From contig PTKV01000005.1 in the NCBI GenBank assembly GCA_002937895.1, positions 1 to 64,000 of the forward strand: a stretch of DNA of 64,000 bases, written 5' to 3'. How positions within the stretch are numbered: position 1 is the first letter of the stretch; each line of letters opens with the position of its first letter. The DNA is from Alphaproteobacteria bacterium MarineAlpha5_Bin9. GTDB lineage: Bacteria; Pseudomonadota; Alphaproteobacteria; HIMB59; GCA-002718135. Of this stretch, positions 11,051 to 18,265 are shown in pieces. The notes beneath the pieces are model-generated. The model had not been told where the DNA came from and did no database searches. It was given only the letters and a program-made list of their open reading frames with translations. The position numbers were made by a program, and so were the translations under genes.

Positions 11051-11778
11051 TATTTTAATTTTTTTTCCATTAATCTAACTAAATATGAAATAAAAATAAT
11101 GAGTAACAAGTATTCAATTACTAAGAAAGTATATATTTCTAAAGGTCTATAAATAGTTACTACTAATTCATTTGCTTTTCTTGTTAAATCTGCAAGTCCA
11201 ATAATTGACACTAGAGACGACATTTTTAAAACATAAATAAATTGATTTCCAATTGCTGGTAAAATAATTCTGAAAGCTTGAGGTAAAACTATAAATCTCA
11301 TTTCTTGATATCTATTTAATCCTAAAGATTTTGATGCGTCTCTTTGGCCTAGCTTAATAGATTGTATACCAGCTCTAAATATTTCAGCTTCAAAAGCAGA
11401 GTCACTTAAAGACAGTGAAATAATTCCAGCTAAAATAGGACTAAGAGAAATAGAAAAAATTACTGGTAATCCATAGTAAACCCATAATAATAAAACTAAA
11501 ATAGGAATAGATCTAAATACTTCTACATATATTTTATTTAAATAATTCAAATGTTTAGTTTTGTTAAAAGCTAAAAGTGAAATAAAAAAACCAATAATTA
11601 ATGAAAAAAATATTGAACAAATTGAAATAATTAGAGTTATTTGTAATCCACTTAATAAAAATTTAATATTGTTAAATCCTTCATCTAAAGTAGGATTAAT
11701 AACATACCACGCCCAATTATAATTATTTGAACAACCAGGAATAATAGTTATTATAAAAATTAAAAAAAAATATTTCAA
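11047..11778 (-). CDS. Polar amino acid ABC transporter permease
   Basis: Membrane subunit of a HisM/GlnP-type importer. The 243-residue protein has about five membrane segments and the EAA loop FEAEIFRAGIQSIKLGQRDASKSLG that docks onto the ATPase. The first segment ends in a lipobox-like IIPGC, so the N terminus may be processed as a lipoprotein or may simply be a hydrophobic lead segment. It follows the binding-protein gene at 11826 by about 47 bp. No ATPase gene is adjacent, so it must be supplied from elsewhere. Confidence 0.9.
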   Translation of the reverse strand: MKYFFLIFIITIIPGCSNNYNWAWYVINPTLDEGFNNIKFLLSGLQITLIISICSIFFSLIIGFFISLLAFNKTKHLNYLNKIYVEVFRSIPILVLLLWVYYGLPVIFSISLSPILAGIISLSLSDSAFEAEIFRAGIQSIKLGQRDASKSLGLNRYQEMRFIVLPQAFRIILPAIGNQFIYVLKMSSLVSIIGLADLTRKANELVVTIYRPLEIYTFLVIEYLLLIIFISYLVRLMEKKLKY

Positions 11779-11825
11779 AATATTTATAATATTAAAGAAT
11801 TATAATAAAATATAAAAGCAATTAA

Positions 11826-12602
11826 TTACAGAGATTTTAAATTCCATTTATTCATCATTTCATCAAAATAACCTCTAGATTTTTTAATTTTTATCCAATG
11901 GTTAATATAATTAATCAAAATTTGATCTTCTTGAGAAACCAACCATGCTAACGGAGTTGGAAATTTTGGTTCTTTAACAGGAACTATATAAAGTTCAGGA
12001 TATTTTTCAACTAATGCTGCTGCTTCTATATTAGAAGTTAAGTGAACATCAGCTCTTTCTGCTAAAACTTCCTGAAAGTCTCTTGCAGGAGATTCAATAA
12101 CTTTTAATTTTGCATTTGGAAAAAGAATTTTAGCATATTGCTCTTGAACTGTTCCTAATGTTACAGCAACAGTTACACTTGAATTATTTATATCTTGCCA
12201 ATCAACATATTGAGATGAATTTTTTTTCAATGTCAATGGAACTGTAGCTAATTTAAAAAAAGAATTGGTATAGCCAGTAGTTAAAGCTCTTTTTTCACTT
12301 AAAGAAGCACTTGTTGATATATCATATTTATTTGCTAAAATTCCGGTAACTAAAGTTTTCCATTCTGTAGGAATAAATTTAATCTCCACGCCCATATCTT
12401 TTGCTAGTTCTCTAGCAATTTCAATGTCAAAGCCCATATATTCATTAGTTGATGGGTCCTTGTATGTCATTGGATTCCAATCTCCAGTTGTTCCAACTCT
12501 TAATTCTCCATTTTCTAGTATAGATTTTAATCTAGATTCAGCATTGAGAGTTGATGAAATGATTAAAAAAAATAAAGAAATAAAACAAGTTATATATTTC
12601 AT
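11826..12602 (-). CDS. Periplasmic amino acid-binding protein (SBP family 3)
   Basis: Soluble receptor likely feeding the adjacent permease. The 258-residue protein starts with a signal peptide (hydrophobic residues 4-20, AES cleavage region) followed by a bilobed SBP-3 domain: LKSILENGELRVGTTGDWNPMTY, then GFDIEIARELAKDMGV. It resembles the PheC/cyclohexadienyl dehydratase branch as well as true transport receptors. The neighbouring permease favours transport, but enzymatic activity cannot be excluded from sequence alone. Confidence 0.85.
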   Translation of the reverse strand: MKYITCFISLFFLIISSTLNAESRLKSILENGELRVGTTGDWNPMTYKDPSTNEYMGFDIEIARELAKDMGVEIKFIPTEWKTLVTGILANKYDISTSASLSEKRALTTGYTNSFFKLATVPLTLKKNSSQYVDWQDINNSSVTVAVTLGTVQEQYAKILFPNAKLKVIESPARDFQEVLAERADVHLTSNIEAAALVEKYPELYIVPVKEPKFPTPLAWLVSQEDQILINYINHWIKIKKSRGYFDEMMNKWNLKSL

Positions 12603-12698
12603 AGAATATTAGTTATTTATCTTAAACTAATAATCAATATGATTAAATATAAAAAATTAATATTAATTATTACTGTAAAAACAATAAAAATAAAGAGT

Positions 12699-13643
12699 TT
12701 ATAAAGAATAATGATTCAACAAAAAATAGAGAACAATAGGAGTTGTAAAAGTTGAAAGAATGGTAGTTAACATAATTGAATTAGATGTTTGATTTAAAAA
12801 GGAATTATAAAAACCTGCCATAGCAAATACATTTGAAGCAACAGGTAAGGATGAACATAAAATTGCTGTACTTATCCATAAATTAGGTATATTATTGCCT
12901 GGTAAAACTAAAAAAATTAAAAAAATTAATGTAGGATGAATAAATAACCTAATTATTGTTATTAATATTATTGGATAAATGTAATTTCGATTTATCTTAC
13001 TAACTAAAGTAATACCAATAGCAAATAATGCTGTTGGAGGTGCTGCAACAGAAAGAATAGACAAAAAATTAAATATTTGAATATTGATATTAATATCTAA
13101 GATTAAGAAAAAAAATCCTAATATAACTGATAATAAAATTGGATTTTTAAATATTTTATAAAAATTTATTAAAAAGTTTCTAAAGTTTTTAAAATCATTA
13201 ATTTGTGCTAAATATGATGTGATAGTAAATAATACAATTGAGTCACTTAATAATATTAAACTTATTGGTATAGACGCATTCTCTCCAAAAGATAAAATAC
13301 ATAATGGTATACCTAAATATCCATAATTTGGATATGCTGCATTTAATGAAAATAAAGATGAGTTTTCATTATTGTATTTTAAGTTAAATTTAGAAAAAAA
13401 ATAACAAGAAAACAAAATTAAAATTGTTATTATTTCAAATCTAATGATAAATTCCCAATTAATTAATTTATTATTTGAAGATTTAATTATATTTAAAAAA
13501 ATATAGGGAGGAAGTGTAATATATAATGCAAATTTTGTTAAAATTCTTGAAGATTCCTCATTAAAAATTTTAATAAATCTAAAAAAAGATCCTAAAAAAA
13601 TAATAGCAAAAAAAGGAATTGTGATAGATAATACAACTTGCAT
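12699..13643 (-). CDS. AEC-family (auxin efflux carrier) transporter
   Basis: 314-residue integral membrane protein with about ten hydrophobic segments in two halves. Typical AEC features include LGIPLCILSFGENA in the first half and SVAAPPTALFAIGITL in the second, and the Asn/Pro-rich broken helices of this fold. Bacterial AEC proteins carry small organic acids such as malate or malonate; the substrate here is unknown. It stands alone, divergent from the DUF1330 gene by 26 bp. Confidence 0.85.
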   Translation of the reverse strand: MQVVLSITIPFFAIIFLGSFFRFIKIFNEESSRILTKFALYITLPPYIFLNIIKSSNNKLINWEFIIRFEIITILILFSCYFFSKFNLKYNNENSSLFSLNAAYPNYGYLGIPLCILSFGENASIPISLILLSDSIVLFTITSYLAQINDFKNFRNFLINFYKIFKNPILLSVILGFFFLILDININIQIFNFLSILSVAAPPTALFAIGITLVSKINRNYIYPIILITIIRLFIHPTLIFLIFLVLPGNNIPNLWISTAILCSSLPVASNVFAMAGFYNSFLNQTSNSIMLTTILSTFTTPIVLYFLLNHYSL

Positions 13644-13657
13644 AATTTAATATATTT

Positions 13658-13663
13658 AAGGAG
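13658..13663 (+). promoter_or_regulatory. Strong Shine-Dalgarno site of the DUF1330 gene
   Basis: AAGGAG lies 6 nt upstream of the ATG at 13670. Such perfect sites are uncommon in this window, so it fixes the start codon and suggests good translation. Confidence 0.75.
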
Positions 13664-13669
13664 ATTTAT

Positions 13670-13957
13670 ATGTCAGGATATTTAATAGCTCAAGTTAATA
13701 TTATAAATGATGAACCTTATGAAGATTACAAAAAAAGAACTGGTAAGGTAGTTAAAAAGTATGGTGGAGAATTTTTAGTTAGAGGTGGAAAATATACAAA
13801 AGTTTTAGGTGATTGGGATTTTGCAAGAACTGTTATAATTAAATTTGCTTCTTATGAAAAAGCTCTAGAGTGGTATCATTCAGATGAATATAAACCTATA
13901 AAAAAAATTCGAGAAGATAATTCGATAGGAAATGTAATCATTATTCAAGGAGTTTAA
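13670..13957 (+). CDS. DUF1330 domain protein
   Basis: 95-residue cytoplasmic protein matching the DUF1330 dimeric ferredoxin-like fold: MSGYLIAQVNI opening strand, a GGEFLVRGG motif at mid-length, and WYHSDEYKPIKKIRED. The biochemical role of this family is not settled. It is flanked by convergent and divergent genes, so it is probably monocistronic. The start is fixed by the AAGGAG site. Confidence 0.88.
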   Translation: MSGYLIAQVNIINDEPYEDYKKRTGKVVKKYGGEFLVRGGKYTKVLGDWDFARTVIIKFASYEKALEWYHSDEYKPIKKIREDNSIGNVIIIQGV

Positions 13958-13958
13958 A

Positions 13959-14708
13959 CTATTTCAGTTTAAAACCTAGTTTTTTCCATTTTTCAATTCC
14001 ACCTGATAAATTATATATATATTTATAACCCAATTGTTCTGCAAATCCATTAGCTAATATTGAAGAAACTTCACCATTAGTACCTATAAATATAACCTTA
14101 GATTCAAGTTCATTTTTTTTAGTTATTGATTGAAAAATATTAATGAATCCAGGATTAAAATTCCCTTGAGGATCAAAAGCATTAATTTTTTTAGATCCTT
14201 TGATAATTCCAGTTTTTTTCCATTCATCTTCAGTTCTTATGTCAATTAAAATAAAATTATTAATTTTTGATTCAGTCAATTCATTTGGCTCAATATTTAT
14301 ATATTTATGTTCTTGAATAGATATAACTTCAATTTCAAATATTAAAGTTGAATTTGCTGGAATAAGATCAGTTACTGCGTTGTCTCCATAAGCTAATTCA
14401 GGGGGAATTTTTAGTTTTCTTTTACCACCAACCTTCATGCCCATTAAGCCTAATTCCCATCCTGGAATTACTTGTCTTACACCAATTTGAAACACAAAAG
14501 GTTGATTTCGTTTAAAGCTACTATCAAATTCTGTTCCATTTTCTAAAAAACCTCTATAATGAACGCTAACTTTATAATGATTTTTAATTTCGGGACCTGT
14601 CCCCGGAGTATCAGATAAAATTTCTATTTTAGACGCAAATAAGGGACTGTTTAATAAAAATAAAAAGATAAATATTGTAGATTTTTTAAACATATTAAAG
14701 AATATCAT
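13959..14708 (-). CDS. Exported FKBP-type peptidyl-prolyl isomerase fused to a rhodanese-like domain
   Basis: 249-residue two-domain protein. A signal peptide covers about residues 1-25; a second ATG (MFKKSTIF, codon 6) may be the true start. Residues 30-132 are an FKBP domain: VHYRGFLENGTEFDSS, QVIPGWELGL, AYGDNAV. Residues 135-249 are a rhodanese fold with the LIDIRTEDEW motif and a C-terminal NLSGGIEKWKKLG. The catalytic loop reads VIFIGTNGEVS, with Gly209 where active rhodaneses have Cys and Val214 where they usually have Arg, so sulfurtransferase activity is unlikely. A periplasmic folding role is inferred. Confidence 0.9.
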   Translation of the reverse strand: MIFFNMFKKSTIFIFLFLLNSPLFASKIEILSDTPGTGPEIKNHYKVSVHYRGFLENGTEFDSSFKRNQPFVFQIGVRQVIPGWELGLMGMKVGGKRKLKIPPELAYGDNAVTDLIPANSTLIFEIEVISIQEHKYINIEPNELTESKINNFILIDIRTEDEWKKTGIIKGSKKINAFDPQGNFNPGFINIFQSITKKNELESKVIFIGTNGEVSSILANGFAEQLGYKYIYNLSGGIEKWKKLGFKLK

Positions 14709-14732
14709 GTATTTTTACAAAAAGTAGCTTCA

Positions 14733-15614
14733 TTAGTTAACTTGTTGTTTAATTTGAGCTGGAATAGATATTAAACCACTTATTATTATAAAAAAAGCTC
14801 CTATTAAAGGAATAAGGGTTAATTTTTCATTGAAAAATATAATTCCAAGAATCATTGAAAATAATATTTGAACATATATTAAAGAATTTAAGGATCCAAA
14901 AAAATTAATGGATTTTTGACAAGCTAAGAACCATAAAATAATTGCTATATTAACAAATATAGATGATATTGTAATCAATAAAAAAGTAAAAAAATCTATA
15001 AAAATAGGATCAAAAAGGAAAAATATAATTGAAATTAAGTGTGTAAAAATACCTCCATAAATAAAAAAACCAATATTTGATGCCACGTTATTGTATTTAT
15101 TTACTAACATTCCATTTAAAGCTAATAAAAAAGCAGTTATTAAAACTGGCAAATAATAGTGACTATAACTATCAAAACCAGGCCGAATAACTAATAAAAC
15201 TCCAATAATTCCAAATAAAAATGAAAAAATTATAAATTTATTAATTTTTTCCTTTAAAAATAAAATTGAAATTATTATTCCAAAAATAGGTGTGGTCATA
15301 TTTAATGTTGTAAATTCTGGTAAAGAAATGTTTCTTAAAACTATAAAACTTAAAATAGGCATTGGAACAAATATAATACTTCTTAATATTGGAATAAAGT
15401 AGTTAGTACATTGAAGATTCTTTTTTAACTTACCAATTAAAAGATAATATATAGGAATTAATAGATATATTGGTGTGCCATAGAAAACAAAATGATAAAA
15501 CTCAATTCCTTTAGGAGAAAGATAATTAATTACTGCATCATTACAAACACCTAAGAAGCATGCTAAAATAATAAATGAAGAGCTATATATAATATTTTTA
15601 TTAATATTAATCAT
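14733..15614 (-). CDS. EamA/DMT-family transporter
   Basis: 293-residue membrane protein with ten predicted helices in two EamA repeats. Each half has the family pattern near its end: EFTTLNMTTPIFGIIISILFLKEK in the first and FFGSLNSLIYVQILFSMILGIIFFNEK in the second. The family exports metabolites such as amino acids or nucleosides; the substrate is unknown. It is 15 nt downstream of the aminotransferase gene and probably in the same transcript. One of four EamA genes in this window. Confidence 0.88.
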   Translation of the reverse strand: MININKNIIYSSSFIILACFLGVCNDAVINYLSPKGIEFYHFVFYGTPIYLLIPIYYLLIGKLKKNLQCTNYFIPILRSIIFVPMPILSFIVLRNISLPEFTTLNMTTPIFGIIISILFLKEKINKFIIFSFLFGIIGVLLVIRPGFDSYSHYYLPVLITAFLLALNGMLVNKYNNVASNIGFFIYGGIFTHLISIIFFLFDPIFIDFFTFLLITISSIFVNIAIILWFLACQKSINFFGSLNSLIYVQILFSMILGIIFFNEKLTLIPLIGAFFIIISGLISIPAQIKQQVN

Positions 15615-15629
15615 TTAGTAAAAATAGTT

Positions 15630-16967
15630 TTAATTTTTAAAAACAGATTTTAGAGTTTTATTAAGCATTTCAAACATAAAGTCTATTTCTTTTTTAGTTA
15701 TTATAAATTGAGGACATAAAACTATAGAAGGACCTATAGGTCTGCAAATTAATCCATTATCTAAAGATTTATTTGCAACTTTTTCACCAATGGAAATATT
15801 ACTTTCAAAATAAGTTTTATTTTTTTTATCTTTAACAATTTCTAATGCAGCCATTAAACCAACTCCTCTAACTTCACCGATATTTTCATATTCATCAAAT
15901 TTTTTTAACTCAGTTAAAAAATATGGGGATATTTCTCTAACTTTATCTAATAATCCTTCTTTAGTTATAACATCAATAGATTTAAGTGCTATTGCACAAC
16001 CAACTGGGTGACCTCCACTAGTAAATCCATGAGGGAATTCTTCAAATGATTTTGAAACTTCTAATAATTCATCAGCAAAATTTTTTTTCATAATTACTGC
16101 ACCCATTGGGAAAAAACCACAAGTTAAACACTTTGAAGATATTATAACATCAGGATCAATATTATAAGTTTGAGAACCCCATAAATTTCCGGTTCTACCA
16201 AAACCACATATCACTTCATCTGCAATAAATGGAATATTATAATTTTTTAATACTTTTTGAATTATTTCGAAATAGTTTTTGGGAGGGGGTATTACTCCAC
16301 CTGCACCAATAACAGGTTCTGCAAAAAAACCTGCTATATTTTCTTCTCCATGATTTAATATTAAAGTTTCTAAATTTTTGCCTAATCTAATTGAAAATTC
16401 TTCTTCTGATTCATTCTCTTTTCTATATTTCCAATAATGAGGACAATCTGTATGAATAAAATCTTCATTGGGCAATCCAAATTCTTTATTATAAGGCTTA
16501 CCTGTCATAGAAGAAGCAGCTAGAGTAACACCATGATATGAATTTGTTCTTGTAATTATTTTTCTTTTCTTATTTAAGTTTTTTCTTTTATTTATCATCC
16601 ATAAAATTTTAACAGCTGTATCATTAGCTTCAGAGCCTGAATTTGTAAAAAAAACTTTTCCTGAATCAAATGGTGACACTTCAATTATTTTTTCAGATAA
16701 TTCAAGAACCACATCTGCCAATCTTCCAAACAAAGAGTGGTATCCTGCAAATTTATTATATTGATCTTTAGCTACCTCAATTAATCCAGGATGATCAAAT
16801 CCTGCACATGCATTCCATAATCCAGAATTTGCATCTAAATATTTTCGATTATTTTTATCATAAACATATATACCTTCACCATGAGAAATCACCAGGGGAC
16901 CTCTTTCTTCTAATGATTTTAAATCTGTAAAACCATAAAAGTGGGAAGATTCATTTATATAATTCAT
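15630..16967 (-). CDS. Class III omega-aminotransferase
   Basis: 445-residue PLP enzyme of the acetylornithine/omega-amino-acid group, probably transferring the amino group of an omega-amino acid (beta-alanine, taurine or a polyamine) to pyruvate. Visible motifs: TNSGSEANDTAVK (phosphate cup), NSYHGVTLAAS, FFAEPVIGAGGV, FIADEVICGFGRTG and SSKCLTCGFFPMGAV containing the PLP lysine. The N-terminal HFYGFTDL and full length fit the pyruvate-dependent branch. The start codon directly abuts the stop codon of a 45-codon membrane-protein gene. The exact substrate is not determinable here. Confidence 0.92.
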   Translation of the reverse strand: MNYINESSHFYGFTDLKSLEERGPLVISHGEGIYVYDKNNRKYLDANSGLWNACAGFDHPGLIEVAKDQYNKFAGYHSLFGRLADVVLELSEKIIEVSPFDSGKVFFTNSGSEANDTAVKILWMINKRKNLNKKRKIITRTNSYHGVTLAASSMTGKPYNKEFGLPNEDFIHTDCPHYWKYRKENESEEEFSIRLGKNLETLILNHGEENIAGFFAEPVIGAGGVIPPPKNYFEIIQKVLKNYNIPFIADEVICGFGRTGNLWGSQTYNIDPDVIISSKCLTCGFFPMGAVIMKKNFADELLEVSKSFEEFPHGFTSGGHPVGCAIALKSIDVITKEGLLDKVREISPYFLTELKKFDEYENIGEVRGVGLMAALEIVKDKKNKTYFESNISIGEKVANKSLDNGLICRPIGPSIVLCPQFIITKKEIDFMFEMLNKTLKSVFKN

Positions 16968-17105
16968 TTATTTTGTTACTAATATTGAAATAATAAAAGG
17001 AATTATTAGCAATAATGAGCCTATAATTGATATATTAAAAAGCCAATATAATAAGCCAAAAGAAAACAATATCATCCAAAATTCATTTTTGTATAAAAAA
17101 TTCAT
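16968..17105 (-). CDS. Small membrane protein, 45 residues
   Basis: Short reading frame found by hand between the aminotransferase and SRAP genes. It begins ATG at 17103-17105 (MNFLYKNEFWMILFSFG) and ends with TAA at 16968-16970, exactly adjacent to the aminotransferase ATG. Two hydrophobic stretches (about residues 10-25 and 27-43) separated by Asn suggest a membrane hairpin. There is no clear Shine-Dalgarno sequence, as for many genes here. Tight coupling to the downstream gene supports it. The family was not recognised. Confidence 0.55.
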   Translation of the reverse strand: MNFLYKNEFWMILFSFGLLYWLFNISIIGSLLLIIPFIISILVTK

Positions 17106-17145
17106 ATCTTAATTAATAATAAATAAATTCACATTTATATCTATA

Positions 17146-17802
17146 TTAATAATTATTTTTTTGTATACATAATTTAGAATTATTTTTTGGATAATTAACA
17201 ATTTTGCTTACTTGATAATATTCAATATCATTTTCTAGTTCAGAATGTGAGCTCAATTCTTTATAACTGTATTGATTTTCTAAGTAGTTAATTGCTTCAT
17301 TATAGCTTAAAATAATTGGCATTCTATTATGAATAGAACATATAGATTTATTAGCATTTTTTGTAATAATTGAAAAATTATTAAGTTTATTATTTTCGTT
17401 TATAGATTCCTTCCATATTCCTGCAAAAAAGAAAGTATTTAAATTTGCAATATGTATAAAAAAAGGTAATTTTTTTCCATTTTTATTTAACCACTCATAA
17501 TATCCATTTGTAGGAATAATACATCTTTTTTTAAAAAATGATTCTTTAAATATAATTTTATTATTGATAGTTTCTATTCTTGAATTAATTATTTTAACAA
17601 CTTTATTATTAATTTTATCAAAAAAATCTATACCCCAATTAAAATTTTTAAATTTAAAATCATTTTCTAAAGATATTGCAAGAGAATTTTGTGAAGGTGC
17701 TATATTATAAGATTGAGAATAATTAAAACTTGGGTTTACATTAATTTCAAAAAATTTTTTTAATTTAGATAACTTATTAATATTTATAAACCTTCCACAC
17801 AT
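17146..17802 (-). CDS. SOS response-associated peptidase (SRAP/HMCES, YedK-like)
   Basis: Forms a covalent thiazolidine link to abasic sites in single-stranded DNA, shielding them during replication. The 218-residue protein keeps all catalytic elements: Cys2 exposed after Met removal (MCGRF), Asn in INSRIET, Glu in NGYYEW and His in IHNRMP. Length is close to that of E. coli YedK. It lies 6 nt downstream of the DUF4864 gene on the same strand. Confidence 0.93.
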   Translation of the reverse strand: MCGRFININKLSKLKKFFEINVNPSFNYSQSYNIAPSQNSLAISLENDFKFKNFNWGIDFFDKINNKVVKIINSRIETINNKIIFKESFFKKRCIIPTNGYYEWLNKNGKKLPFFIHIANLNTFFFAGIWKESINENNKLNNFSIITKNANKSICSIHNRMPIILSYNEAINYLENQYSYKELSSHSELENDIEYYQVSKIVNYPKNNSKLCIQKNNY

Positions 17803-17808
17803 ATCTAA

Positions 17809-18264
17809 TTATGCAGAATTAGAAATTTTCATAGGTTGTGAAACACCAATTGTCATCCAACAATTATAAAAATCTCCTTTATCTGTAACTTTTTGAACTG
17901 TCCATTGAAAACCATATTCTATGCCATATTTATCAATAATCTTTACAAAAAAATATGACATATTGTTACTGTTTTTGACAGGTATAATTTGATGTTGTTT
18001 GTGATTTAACATAGTAGAATAATATTTTGAATACATCATATTTGAAAAGTTACTTAAAGGACCAGTAAACATTTTATTTTGAGGATGTGCAAATTCCCAT
18101 GTTTGTTCAATTCCAGCATTAAAATATGGATTATTATTATCTTTAAGAGCTGTAAGCTGTATAGAAATTACTTCTTCAGGTAATAATGAAGGTGCAGGTT
18201 TAATTAATTCATCACAATACGCTTTTGTTATAAAAAATATAGAAAAAATTATAATAAATCTCAT
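17809..18264 (-). CDS. Exported DUF4864-like protein
   Basis: The preferred start is the ATG at 18262-18264 (MRFIIIFSIFF), one base after the stop of the large fusion gene. An in-frame ATG at 18277-18279 would add five residues and overlap that gene by 14 nt. The remaining 151 residues have a signal peptide (to about AYCDE) and a domain with ISIQLTALKDNN and a TWEFAHPQNKMFTGP segment resembling DUF4864. Function unknown; probably periplasmic. A Cys near the C terminus (YNCWMTIG) is conserved-looking. Confidence 0.75.
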   Translation of the reverse strand: MRFIIIFSIFFITKAYCDELIKPAPSLLPEEVISIQLTALKDNNNPYFNAGIEQTWEFAHPQNKMFTGPLSNFSNMMYSKYYSTMLNHKQHQIIPVKNSNNMSYFFVKIIDKYGIEYGFQWTVQKVTDKGDFYNCWMTIGVSQPMKISNSA

Positions 18265-18265
18265 A

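Noticed and set aside
12639-12704. 21-residue plus-strand frame upstream of the binding-protein gene
   Set aside because: Too short, Lys/Ile-rich and without any supporting signal.
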